Origin: Gymnorhina tibicen
Taxonomy: Eukaryota; Chordata; Aves; Passeriformes; Artamidae
Length of the DNA stretch: 64,000 nt
Direction of reading: 5' to 3'
Assembly (NCBI GenBank): GCA_013399875.1
Contig: VXAZ01003899.1
Coordinates: 791,817 to 855,816 of the forward strand
The position numbers and the translations under genes were made by a program. Position 1 is the stretch's first letter. The number at the start of each line of letters is the position of its first letter. Of the stretch, positions 1 to 11,815 are shown in pieces. The notes under the pieces are model-generated. The model made no database searches. It had not been told where the DNA came from and worked only from the letters and a program-made list of their open reading frames with translations.

Positions 1-52
1 GTGTGTGTGGCAGTGACGTGTGTGTGGCAGTGACGTGTGTGTGTGGCAGTGA
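1..52. repeat. GTGTGTGTGGCAGTGAC-type minisatellite, cut by window edge
   Basis: About three copies of a 16-18 bp unit, GTGTGTGTGGCAGTGAC with variable GT length, stand in tandem and run off the left edge. The array degrades near base 53. It has no coding meaning; an open frame across it is a by-product of the repeat. Confidence 0.8.
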
Positions 53-256
53 CACATGGGTGTGCTGGAGCAGCCTGGGGAGGGCCGTGTGTGCTGAACT
101 CACCTCAGTAAATGCCTCTGGAACTCGTTTCTGTGAGGTGCTGACCCAAACCTGCTGCCTGCGCTGCAGCGGTGCACGTGTGACACTTAACACGCGTGAC
201 ACCAGCTGCCACCTGCCATTCGAGTCACCTCCCCATTGATTTCTTTTCTTTTCCAG

Positions 257-449
257 GACTGATTTTGCCGAGGAGCTTCACCAGTGCTGATCTAGGAGTC
301 AGATATTTGCTTTTTGTACGTACACACTTGCATTGTAAAGATGTTTCATTCTCACATCCCAAATGGGGAGGAAACTGGAATGTAATGGTTGCATGTGCTT
401 GGAAGGACATACTTGTGTGGGCACTATTTCCAGGCCTGGAACTGAACAG
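257..449 (+). other. Candidate internal exon, unrecognised
   Basis: A pyrimidine-rich tract ending in TTTTCCAG precedes base 257, and a consensus donor CAG|GTAAGT follows base 449. One frame stays open through all 193 bp (two leading and two trailing bases, 63 whole codons). The residues, for example HCKDVSFSHPKWGGNW, match no family I recognise. It could be an exon of a gene lying mostly to the left, an exon of a long non-coding RNA, or chance. Good splice sites at both ends are the only support. Confidence 0.15.
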
Positions 450-3400
450 GTAAGTGGCAGAGGATTTTTTATAGCTCCGTTGCTGCTTAGAGTGGACAGC
501 ACAGGAAAGAAGTGCCTTTGGAGCAGGGTTTCTCTGTGGAGAGTGTTTAATCCAAGTCCTTTTCAAACAGAATGGTGTCTGCACAAAAGGATCACTCAGG
601 TAAATCCTCTAACACAGGAGAAACATCCTATTCTGCTTCTAGACGGGGTTGCTCTGTTCAAAATGAATCAAAATAAAAATCCCAAGCCCAACCAAACCCA
701 TCCCATGTAATTAAGAGCTGTGTGCAGACAGTTGACGCAGGGGCTGGGAATGCAGAGGTGCAGAGCTCCCGGGATGTGCGTGGCCTCGCTCCTTATTTAT
801 CCTCCCTGTCGGAGGGAACAGCTGTGTTTACAGGAGGTGGGAGCCAAGCCTCGGCTGGGCTGTGCTCCGTGCTGGGACCCTGCCGGGGGCTGCTGCCCCG
901 GGCTCCGCTTCCTGCTCCTGCCACAGCCATGCTCAGGAGTTACCTGCAGGCTTCTTCTGGGCAGAAGCTTTTCCAGTCCAGCTTAAGAGGCAGAAGCTGA
1001 GAGAACGGATTTGCTTTGGTCCTGACCTGTGGCCCCCGTGCGAGGGCTGGGGTGCGGGTGAGGATGAGGATGGCGGCGCGGGGCAGGCCCCACCTCAGGA
1101 GGTGCCTCAGCGACCACCCCGGGGGCTCCACCAGCCGGGCCTGGGACGGCTTCTGGAGAACAGCCAGGGAAAAACGCCTTGCAGGTCAGTCCAAGGGCAG
1201 CTGCAATCCCACACTGGTGTGATTCAAGTGTCAGGGCTACAGCCTTGATCGAGGAAGGAAAATACCTTTACTTTTTTGGCGCTCTTTTAATGCTGCTGCG
1301 TTTTCTGTTGTGTCACGGAGCTGCCTTTGCCCAGGCTGCTTTTTCACTGGTGGGAACAAGTGGGTATTTTGAGCTGATGTTTTGTATGTCAAGCTGTGAA
1401 TATTCAGATTTATATAGAATTAAATTTTATACTTTAGCTGGAGTTTTGTAGACACTTTAAAACATGACAGTGTCAGTCAGCCACGCAGTGCCCAACAACC
1501 TCTTCTCAAGGCACCTGAGTCACTTTTAAAGCTCCATTTTTGGTGCTTACAGAAACCTGTGAACTTGAACCTGCATGGTGTTTCAGGAAGCCTTTCTAGG
1601 GTGTCAGAAATAATACTCCTCTCTGTCCAGCCACTTTTCCACGAGCCTTGCACCCCGAGCTCTCCAGCTGTGCATTAGCATGTGCGGAGGTGAGCAGAGC
1701 AGAGCCTGGGGCTGCGTGGGGATGGTGATGGGCTGGGGGGTGGCAGGTGTGGGCCATGCAGGGACCCCATGGTGAGCACTGGGCACAGGGCCTGAGCTGC
1801 TCCTCCTCTCGGGTGCATGGTGCCCAGCAGGGATCTCACAGCATCCCAGCCAGGGAAAGAGTAATAACTGCTCCAGTTACTGAAAATGGCTTTCTAGATT
1901 CTTTTTCTTTAAAGCAGCTGGGTGGCCTGTGCATAGCTCTTTCCACCTGGGGCTTGTGTTCATCTCATGGTGACGGGAGGTTTTGTAGCAGCATTTTGAC
2001 CCTGGCCAGCTGGGTGTCCCTCTCCACATCCCTGAGAGAGTGTTCAAAATGAGTGAAGGTATTTGCCTTTTCCCTGAGCCCACATGCACTTCGTTGTTAT
2101 AAGCAGACCTTTCAGAGGTGCCAAGGGGCTGGATTGTTATTGTAAACATCCCTGTTCCTCTGTCAAAGCAAGAGCTAAGTTACCCTTTGGGCTGAGGCTG
2201 TCTTTCAGTTCACAACTAGGATGGAGCAAAGAGGTTGTCAGATTAACTGGGGACTTTCAGTGGGGGAACAGGACACTGGGAATTGCTTTTGTGTACAAGA
2301 TCTATGAGCTTTGTGCCTCCAAGGTCCTCAAACCACTTTGAAACCCCTAGATTTAATTCAAGTGTGCTGGTCACGCCTCTGGGCTTTAGCGCTGGGCTGA
2401 AGAGCAGCACCAAACGCAGTCACTGCTGGCAGCTGTGGAGCCCATCCCATCAGACCAGCACTACAATCCACTGGAAGCAGTGGGGGTTTCATCACGTGTT
2501 GGGACAGGATGTGTTGGTCAGGAGGAGCGTCAGGCATGGCCATTACTGAGGAGCTGAGTAACACAAGTTCTGCCAGGTGGATGGTCTCTTTATTCTGCAA
2601 AACAACAGCCAGAACTCAAATTGCAGCTCTTCACTCCAGGCAATGTGAATAAAGCTGAGCACCATCAGGGAACCTTTTGAGCTGGGTGTGAGAAAGCAGC
2701 GTGGACATATCTTCGTAAGTGCAAGGGACAAAGTTGTGGCTGGTATTTGCCACCCTGCACCAGGTGCAAGAGCTGTAATACGGCTGCTTCTTGGGTTGCC
2801 ACAGACGCTGTGAGGTGACAGGACACCCAAATGCTGATGTGATTTGTGTACTCCACGTGACTTCCTTGAGGAGCTGGCAAAGGTTGGCTACTTTTTTTGA
2901 CAACAACTGATGCCATTGCTCCTGGACTGCTGTCCTCAGCTCAAACATCACAGTTCAGGAAAGAAATTGGTCAAGTGGATAATGCTTCCACTGGAGACTG
3001 CATAATAGATCCAGCTGCTGGGTCCCTGTGCTTCCTTCTGGCCACGTGGTGTCCAGCAATGACAGAGGGGAGCAGCAGGAGCCTGTAGTGCTTCTGCACT
3101 GGGCTGCCACTTGGGTGGGTGCTGAAACTCTCAGCACTTGAAGGAGCCCCAGAAGAAGGGCTTTAAAATATACTACATTTTTATTAAAGGAAATGTATCA
3201 AATGCTTATTAAAGGAAAGAAAAAATGGTCATGTTTACCTGGTGCTCCTTCTGGTTCTCTTTCCATCTCTGAAGCCATCATTTGCCCTGGCCCAGATGGC
3301 TGCCAGCTGCCCCCCTGCCTGCATGGCTTGTGCTCACTCGCTGCAAGCTGCACACAAATGTACTGCTCTGTCTTTGTAAACAGGCTAAAAATACCGTGGT

Positions 3401-6400
3401 GCTGCTCCTCGGAGGGCCCGGGAGTTCAGAGAGGCTGGGAAGGAAGCCGGGGTCAGGCAGCCTCCGGGGAGCGGGCGTCGCACGGAGGCACAGAGCCACG
3501 GGACGGATCCCTCCGGCGCTGCACGAGTGGGGGCTGGCTGGAAAGGGAGACAGCACATCAGCCACGGCCCTGGTGTCCTGCTGCCCTGGCCCTGCTGAGC
3601 CAGCGATGCCAGGGTTCCTCAGATCAGTCCATGGTGTGCAAGCGCGGGAGATGTGACTTGGAACGCCCCAGGCTTTGTGCTCCCCTTTTGAAGAGGAATT
3701 CTTGTCTTTTCTGTACAACGACTGCATGTGCTGGGTTTGGTGGTGCAGGTCCTGCAGAGTGCTGGCTTCTCCAGGCACTGCCACCCCGGTCAGCTGGGCT
3801 GACACTGTCTGCTGGGCCCCTTTGCTGAGGTGCCCTGTGTGAAGCTCGTGTCTCCATATCCTCTGGGAAAGGAAGTCAGAAAAGCCTATTCCTTCAGACG
3901 TCCTATTTCAAAAGGCATCAGAAGCTAATTTCTGTTCTCACCACACCCATGTACCTCATTAAGGGATGTGACTATCCTAACCACACCCTGGTCAGAGTGA
4001 CCAGGACCTGAGTCTGAGTGTCCCCCTCCAGTGACACAGAAGCATGTTCCAAGCAGAAACCTCATCAGTGGTAGCAAAATTTCAGTTTGATTCATATGTG
4101 TTGTAGGCATTAAGACCTGGAATATTCTCATTTTTTGCTTCATTAGTGCTTAACCTTGTTAGCTGGTGTGAGGCTGTGTGGCACAGAGTGAATCAGCAAA
4201 GAGCACCAGTGCCCTGTCAGGTGTCCTCTGTGTGCTGTGCGTGCTGAAAACACAGACCAGGGCTCAGCACTGATCTTGTAGCAATGACAGCTGTGGTCTC
4301 TGCTGTTGTACCCCATCTGCCTTCTCCATCTCCATCTCTCCACTGTAATGTAAATTTAAGTGTCCCCTGTGTGAGCTGTGGCAGTGGGAGCCAGGGCTGG
4401 GCTGTGGGAGCTGCCTGGTGCTGGGCAGTTCAGTCACAGACAAAGAGGCAATTGGTTCAGAGCTGAATAAGTTCATGTGATGGGCAATAAACACGTTAAA
4501 GCCCAAACACACCACTAGCATCCTCTACCTGCCCACAGCCCAAGGGAACTCCAAGCCACTCAGCACTTGGGTGAGCTGGCATGAAGGTGGGTGCTGCCTT
4601 CCACACACTCCCTGCCTGGTGTGGCAGGGCCCAGCCACATCACCCTCCGGACTGTTCACTGTGAGGGAAATTCAAACCGTGCTCAGCTGCCTCTTCTCCA
4701 GACAGAATGAATTCCATAGAGACATTGTTTTAAAGAAAACAACCTTTGCTGTGCAAAAGAGTTTCAGTCTAAAGGAGTTCTGGTGCAAAAGCACTGGATT
4801 TAACATGCTTTTCCCATCGCCTCTGACAAAACTGGAGCAGTGTCAGGGTGGTGTCCGCATTGTAGCACTGAGCAGTGTGCTTTGCACTGAGCTCACTCTG
4901 CTGGGCCGTGCTCCAGTTCATCGAGGATTTCTCACTGATGTAACTGTAGTGCTTCGAGTACCTCTGTGTGCTCCATTCCTCTCCATCCTGCAGTGGATTT
5001 AAACTGCGTGTATCCTGTATTTATCCTGCCAGTACTCCTTGGTGGGACCCATGCCACCCACACCTTTGGCACTGCCAACCACGCTCCCTGTGGCAGAGCC
5101 AGCTGCAGATGCTGATGTGAGATGGCAGTCGGCGGGGCTGCTGCTGAATACCAAGGGGGAGAGGAAGGAAGCGGCGTGTCAGAGCCCCGCCGGGATGCGC
5201 CGAGCGGCTGGAAGGAGCTGTGACCGAGCTGCTCTTTCCCAGGGAGGATTCTCCACCCCGTCCTGGGTGGGATCTCAGCCGTCCTGCTTAAAGCCGAGCA
5301 GATGGGGTTGGAGTTCAGTTGCCCCAGGCAGGACTTGCTTGCTTGCTTGCAGGGACACAGGAGTAACTTCTGCACTGGACAGTAACCCGCTGCAGTTCCC
5401 TCTCCCCATGGAAGGTAGGAGGAGGTTTGTTTTCTTTCCTTGGTTACTCTATTTCTTTGAGGTTTTTACACCAGCAATTAAACTATAATGCAATTAGCCA
5501 GAAAACAAGGCATGAACTCGGGAGGGACGGCAAAGGTGTGGGTCTGGCTGTTCCCTCCTGGGATGTGCTGCTTCTATTTGGGCTCACTTAACAGAAAACA
5601 GAAAGTTTTCCCGTGATATATTGTGTTTAGAATTTAGAAGAAAAAGTTTCGTTACTAGAAATTTTAATATCTAACACTTCAGCATCTGCAAGTCCCGCCG
5701 TGGGCACTCAGTGGTACAGCACAGCTGTCCCTGGAGAGAGGCAGTGTTGCCAAGGTCCCTGCCTGGCAAAGGCTTGTCCTCTCGAGGGGAGCAGCCACCC
5801 CTCCTGCTGCCACCCGACTGGCTCCAGCCCTGCTGCTCCCCAGGGATCGCCAGGACCCTCAGTGCTCCCACAGGAGTCTTGTCCCTGCAGTGTGGGCGCA
5901 GCCAGGGCAGGGAATGGCTTTCCCATAGGGACCGAGCAGGGTGGCAGAGCTGGGAAAACAGCAGCAGTGGGGACACTCTCTGTGGGACAGCATGTCAGGC
6001 CTCCAGCATCAGAGGAGGTCACCCTGAGCAATAACGCCTTTTCCTGAAAAGCAATAGCAAAAGTGATGTGTTTTCTGGGAGGAAAGAGGGTGAGAGGGGA
6101 CCTTTGGGGCGGGTGCCTGAGCCTGCAGCAGTGTGGGGCTGCCTGTCACCCAGCACGAGCAGGGGCTGGAGAGGGCAGTGCTGCTGCTCCAGGCCTCTGT
6201 GCTCAGTTGTGCTCCCAGGTCCCACTCGTGTCCCCCAGGGCGGTTTCTGTCTCAGCTGGCTCAACCCCTCGGTTCCTCTCTTGCCTCGCTGCTGCTGCAC
6301 CCAGGTCCCTTCACCAGGGCTGGAGCTCCCTGACAGCACCCCCCAGCCCGTGGGAGCTGAAGCCCCATGCTGGGGCAGTCCTGGCATTTCTCTGGACATC

Positions 6401-9400
6401 AGCTGCCCAGCCCCAGCTCCTGCCCTTGCCAAAGGCTTGCTTTGTAACACCAAAACAATCCTACAGCAACTCCGGCGGCTCTGTAGGAGGGTATTAAGCA
6501 TCTGCGTGTCAGAAGGTGGCCTTTATTTTATTGCTTCGTGTAAAACACTGTGTAATCTCTGGGCAGGAGAGGCAAGGGTTGCAGTGACTGTTTTCAGAAA
6601 GGGAATTAGTGTCATGTTGTCCCTTCCCAGCGACGCTCCCCTGTAAGACAGATCCCAGGGCAGTGGCTTCCCAGCCTCACCAGCAGCTCTGCTCTCGCAT
6701 GGATCTTGGAGGACTGTTTGCCAGGACCACAACTGGGAATAGTACTGCATTTCTTGTCCTTTGCCTCTCTATAAAATAAATCAAGCTGAGTTTTCAACCC
6801 TCTGTTTGCTGATGCTCTCTGGCCAAGTTTCGAGTCAATTTATTTCTCATTGCTCTGCGTCACCCTGGCAGTGTGCCGAGCATGAGAACTGGGGAGAAAC
6901 ACAATTAGTTTGCTGCATTTCAGGCCAGGGCTGAGCATCCATCTGTTGGTACTCACAGGTCTCCCAGGCAGTAGTAAAGGTGTACTTTTTAAGGTAGAAA
7001 ATTACTTGTGTTTTGGAAATGAATAAATTGTTGACACAAGCTATGAGTCATGAGACAGGAGTGGGTTGTGTTGCCAGGTGTTCTCCATAAGAGCATTATG
7101 CCCTGGAGTGCTGATGCAGTGACCACTGTGGGAAGTGACCAGAGGGGTGCTGGCTGGAGGGCAGGAGGAGCCAAGCCCCAGGGAAGGACCCATGGCTGCT
7201 GTGCCACAGGGGCGCTGGGCAGAGAGAAGCCACCATCCTCCTGCTCTCCTGTGGGCTCATTCCCTGGTGACAGCTGCTGGCAGAGCCAGTAGGAATGCCA
7301 GGCATGAAGCCCAGCCCGAGGTGGGCAGCAGGGCCACCCAGGTCCCAGCACTATCCACGGGGGCTGTGGGGTGGTGAGGAAACTGCTGGAGTGCTGCAGA
7401 GGGTCAGCTGGGGCTGCTGGGGTCAGCACTTCTGGCTGGGAGCAAGGGTCCCCCCTGTCCCCAGCACTCACCCTGTGGTCAGAGAGCTGTTAGGAAGTGG
7501 GGAGGTGTTTCTGGGAGTGTTTTTGTGTGGATTGCTGTTCTTTTTGTTATAAATTTGCTGCTCCAGCTTCTGAAGTTCACCAGTTTCAGGGTTCACACTT
7601 CCAGGGTTAATGTTATCTGACACCTGTCAAAAATCTGGCCCTCCAAAAAACCTGACACCTGCCAAAAACTAGTCCAGCAAGCCTTGTGCAGCAGGGGGCT
7701 GAGCACATACACTGCCTGCTGTTCCCATCCCTCCTCCACCTCATCCTGCTTCCCTCAGTGCTCCTGGGAAAAGGCAGGACCTGGAGCTGTTGGAAGGAAT
7801 GCTTGTGTGGGAAGGGAACTTGGCTGCTCTGGCGAATAAATCATATAGAATACGTAACCGTTTTGTGCATTAAACAAAGCTTTATGAAAGGCAGATACAA
7901 AGGAGAGGCCCTGCTGCCAGCTCGGGAGGTTTCACTGTGGTGCCTGACATCTTCTGGCACCGGAGCCTGGGCACCACTTGTGGCTCTCAGCCTGCTTCAG
8001 AGACTTGAAGCACCTGAAGCAGGGTTGGTGCTGCCCACCCTGGTTTCAGCTTCCCAGGGCTCTTACACTGCAGACTTTGCTGTTGCTTCCATCGTCCTCC
8101 AGGAGCAGGGAGTTTGTGGCGAGCACAGACTGTGGTGGGTGCACAGAGGGTGCTTGTGTGAGGAGGCTGGTGCTCATGTGCTGCACAGCAGCTTCCATTT
8201 TCCTGCCCAGTTCTGATCTCTCACACAGGAATGAGGATCTTCTTGAAACGTGACCTTTTTTCTCAGTTTTACTCCCCATATTTGGTATCTGTTTGTCCCT
8301 TCTTTCACAGAGCAGCCCAGTAATCAGATGACATCCCTGACTCATGCTGCCCAGATGTGCATGATGGGGCCTTTCTACTTGTTAGAAAAAGCCTATTGAC
8401 TTAATTTCTGTATCATTATTCAGCTAATATGGAATGTGTCACTGATGGTGGTGCATGAAATCAAATGGAGTCTGGAAAAAAGGGTGAAATATTAAATAAA
8501 CCTTGCCAAAGGGTGGGGCGGAGGTGGAGGTGAATGTGCAGGAAGGGTACAGGGGGCCGTCCCTGCTGCTCCACCTCTCTGGTCGTACAAAGGCTGTGTG
8601 CCCCTGCCTTCTGGGAAATGTTGGCAAGGCCACCTGAGCTGGTCAAACACCAGGACTGGGCACTGCTGGGGGACACTGGTTGAAAGCCATGCCAAATATG
8701 GCCCAGGCTGCACACCAAACATGGTCCCTGTCACCTGCACACCTGGGCCTGAGCAACGAGCTGTCACACATCCTCTCATCCGTACTCACACACACACGCA
8801 GCACTCGCTGTTACACGTAAATACAGCTTTAGGTGCACAGAGGCACCTCGAGGCGTGTAACAAAGCAAACCAGTCTGGGCTGGCTGTCCGGGAGCTGTGG
8901 CAAAGGCCTGTCAGACACGGCTCTCCCTGGGCTCTGGGGTAACTTGCCACTAGATGTCACAGTGTGCTTGGGTTTGCGGGAACCAGGAGTGCCACTTGTG
9001 CTGGGGACCCCCAACCAACCCACCCTGAGCAGGGCAAAACTTCTCCCTAAAGTCCCTTTGTTGCACCAAAGCACACAAATAGCATCTTTCTGTCTGTTCT
9101 TGTTTTCTAGAGCATTTTGGAAACATTTCTAGCTTTCATGTGCCACTCAGCAAAGTCTGAGAGACCAGCAGGTGACTGGAGAGGTTCACATGGTGCCAGC
9201 CCACAGGGTGACCCTGATGGGACGCCTGCCCTGTCAGGTACCCAGTGGTCCTGCTCCCACTGCAGCAAATGTCGAACTCTCATTAACATCGGCGATGCAG
9301 CAGGAGCTCACTGTCTGTGTCCCAAAGCTCTTGCTCTAAGGGGGACAAGTTTTGCCTCTCCACCAGCACAAGGCGAATGGAGGCCGGCACTCGTACAGCT

Positions 9401-11780
9401 GCCTGGGGCTGACCTCTGCCTAAACCATCCCAAAAGGATATTTATAGGCACACAGGAAACCATGCCGGACCCTGCACTTCCTCTCCCATCCGAGCTGAAT
9501 CTTTAATCAGCTGGGTAGCACAGGGAGCATTAATTTTGCATGTTTTTCCATTGAGCATTGTGCTGAGCAGGGGTAGAATACGTACTTTGGGCAGGCTGGT
9601 GATGGGATAGGCAAATCATCTTCTGAACTTGTCACAGCTGTGTAAAAAACCTGGTATATTATTAAAAGACTAGGAGTATATTAGAGTGCAAAGCATTTGC
9701 TGAGTAACTAAAGCAATGACAGCATTTAAAGCCTCCTGTTTGAAGTGGTTTGTGTACAGACCCATACTGGTGAGGCCACCCCACCCACTGCACGCTTGGC
9801 AGTTCTTGGGTGAAGTGTAGCTGTTGAATTAATGATGGCATCACTCTGTGGCTCTCGTTCGCCACCAAAATCAAGCATGGCTTTGCCAGTCTAAGACTGA
9901 ACAAACGACACAGCCAGGGATGTACAGTGGGATTTTTTTCCTTGTGTTCTGTGGCATCTCTGATCTTGAGATCAGGGTCTGCCCAGCCTGAGCAGAGATA
10001 TTGTGCTCTGGATGCTGGTCCAGCCTGGAGAGCAGCTCCCCAGGCAGCCCGGTGCTCCCTCGCTGCTCCTCGTGTCCAGGATTTTGGGTGGGCTCAGATG
10101 TGGAGTGAGGGGAAGCAGGGCTGGGCTCTGTGTGTGCAGAGGGGAGCCACTGCCCGTACCCCCGAACCTGGAGAAATGTAAATAGCGGCTGGTGACCTGG
10201 CTGTCAGACACCGTGCTGCCCAGGCACCGAGCCGTGTGTGCTCCCTGCCACAGACAAGATGGATGGGCTATCCCTGCAAGCCACTCGCTGCCATTAATTT
10301 TCACCACATGAATCTTCCTGACCAGCAACACATTATTGCTTTCCTTTGCCTGGGACTGCCTTTCCCCTCTTCCTTGGCACCGGTCCAGAATATCTACAAA
10401 TCTTACTTAGTCACAGTTAGTGACTGTGCCTTAATATCAGGAGTCTCCTGAAATACTCCGTGTGCTGCTCTTTCCTAAGAGAACGAGAGCTGAGCACACT
10501 GTCATTCCCACCCACCAGCAGCAGCCATCACAGCAGAAGGTGCTTGAGCAGAACCAGGTGCTCCCATGGAGAGGAAGGATTTGCTGTGCTGCAGGGCTGG
10601 AGCCCAGTTCCAGCTCTGGGGGAGTGGTGTAGCCTCACAGCTTTCCACAAAAGCATCGCCACAACCTGGCTCCTGCTCCAAGCAGCTCGTGCCAGGTGAG
10701 GCCACCTGCCCAAGCCCCAAAGACACCCTGAGTGCTCCCTCCTGGAGGTACCTGTGGCATAGGAGGGTGGCATTACAGATTCACTGCTGGGACTTGGGGT
10801 GGTGCTTGGACTTGGAACAGCAGCTTTTTGAGAAAAAACCCCAACATTAAGAAAATTACCATAAATCTAATTTTCTGCAGTTATCACCAATCTCGGATTA
10901 ATTCTGCAGCGTGACCAAACTGCTGCAAGGCCCCACACTAGTATGTTAAATATGTCCCACTGTATGTACTGAATGTGATTTCTGGACACTGAGGGCTTCT
11001 GGAGGAGAGTGCAGATAAGGGCGTGCTGGGAGGCAGCTGCTCAAGAGCTCTGCAGGAGCAATCTGTGGGCACAGACACATGCAGGGCCCTGAGTTTCATT
11101 TCACTTGTTGGGTTTTTTCACTCTTTTTCTGTCCTGTCACCCTCAGGTGTGTCAGCTTTTGATTTGCACCAGCCAAAGAGCTGATTTGGAGCCTGGCCAT
11201 TAAACGCCTGCAAGGCAAGCCTGGGGCAGCGTGGCTGTTAGCCCAGCTCTGGGGAGGACCCTGCACTGGGGCTACAGGGCAGGGCCCTCACTGTCCCACT
11301 GCTTGTCCATCCTCACAGCCAGAGGGTTTGGCAGAGGCTTTGGCACTGCTTCTCTCCCTCCCTGGGGCCATGTGGATGCTCCTGGAAATGAAGTGCATTA
11401 GCTTTCCACTTCCTGAAGGCAGAACCAACTTTTTCCCATTTATCCCACTCCCCTGTTGGCTGGGAATGCAACAGACTCATGCTACATTCCCCATGGCTGA
11501 GTGCACTGCCCCAGAGCTGGGATCTGCTGGTGCCAGGGAGCTCTGCACTGCCAGCAGTAAGGAAAGTGCCTCCTCATTGCTTCTGGGCTCTGCTTCAGAG
11601 CTGCCCAACTCCTTAACATCCTAAAGCCATGTGCAGGGAGTTTGTCTGTCTAAATCCCCAGTGTATGATGTCTATTGAGGGCAGCACTGCTCTCCCAAGG
11701 AGAGGAGCTGGTGCCTGCAGTGGGCAGGGCCCTTGGGCCCCCATCCCAGCACCCCACGAGTGTTCGTGAGTCCTGCAGTG
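450..11780. other. No gene recognised: GC-moderate intergenic or distal intron DNA
   Basis: Many short open frames occur on both strands, but none shows a known domain and none joins others through good splice sites. GC-richer patches lie near 850-1,150, 3,400-3,640, 5,050-5,300 and 5,700-6,450 and account for the longer frames there, such as the 211-codon one at 3,193-3,828. Small local duplications exist, for example CTGACACCTG-YC-AAAAA at about 7,617 and 7,652. I see no tRNA, rRNA or recognisable transposon. Confidence 0.5.
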
Positions 11781-11815
11781 GGGCTGGGCTGGGCTGGGCT
11801 GGGCTGGGCTGGGCT
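11781..11815 (+). repeat. (GGGCT)7 microsatellite
   Basis: Seven perfect copies of the pentamer GGGCT in a row. On the opposite strand they give the AGCCC run that creates the repetitive SPAQP residues of an open frame there; that frame is not a gene. Confidence 0.95.

Noticed and set aside
3193..3828. 211-codon + strand open frame
   Set aside because: GC-rich composition, overlapping open frames in other frames and on the other strand, no recognisable motif.
7617..7676. Short duplicated words CTGACACCTG..CAAAAA
   Set aside because: Two short imperfect copies with no further structure; too little to call a repeat family or CRISPR-like array.
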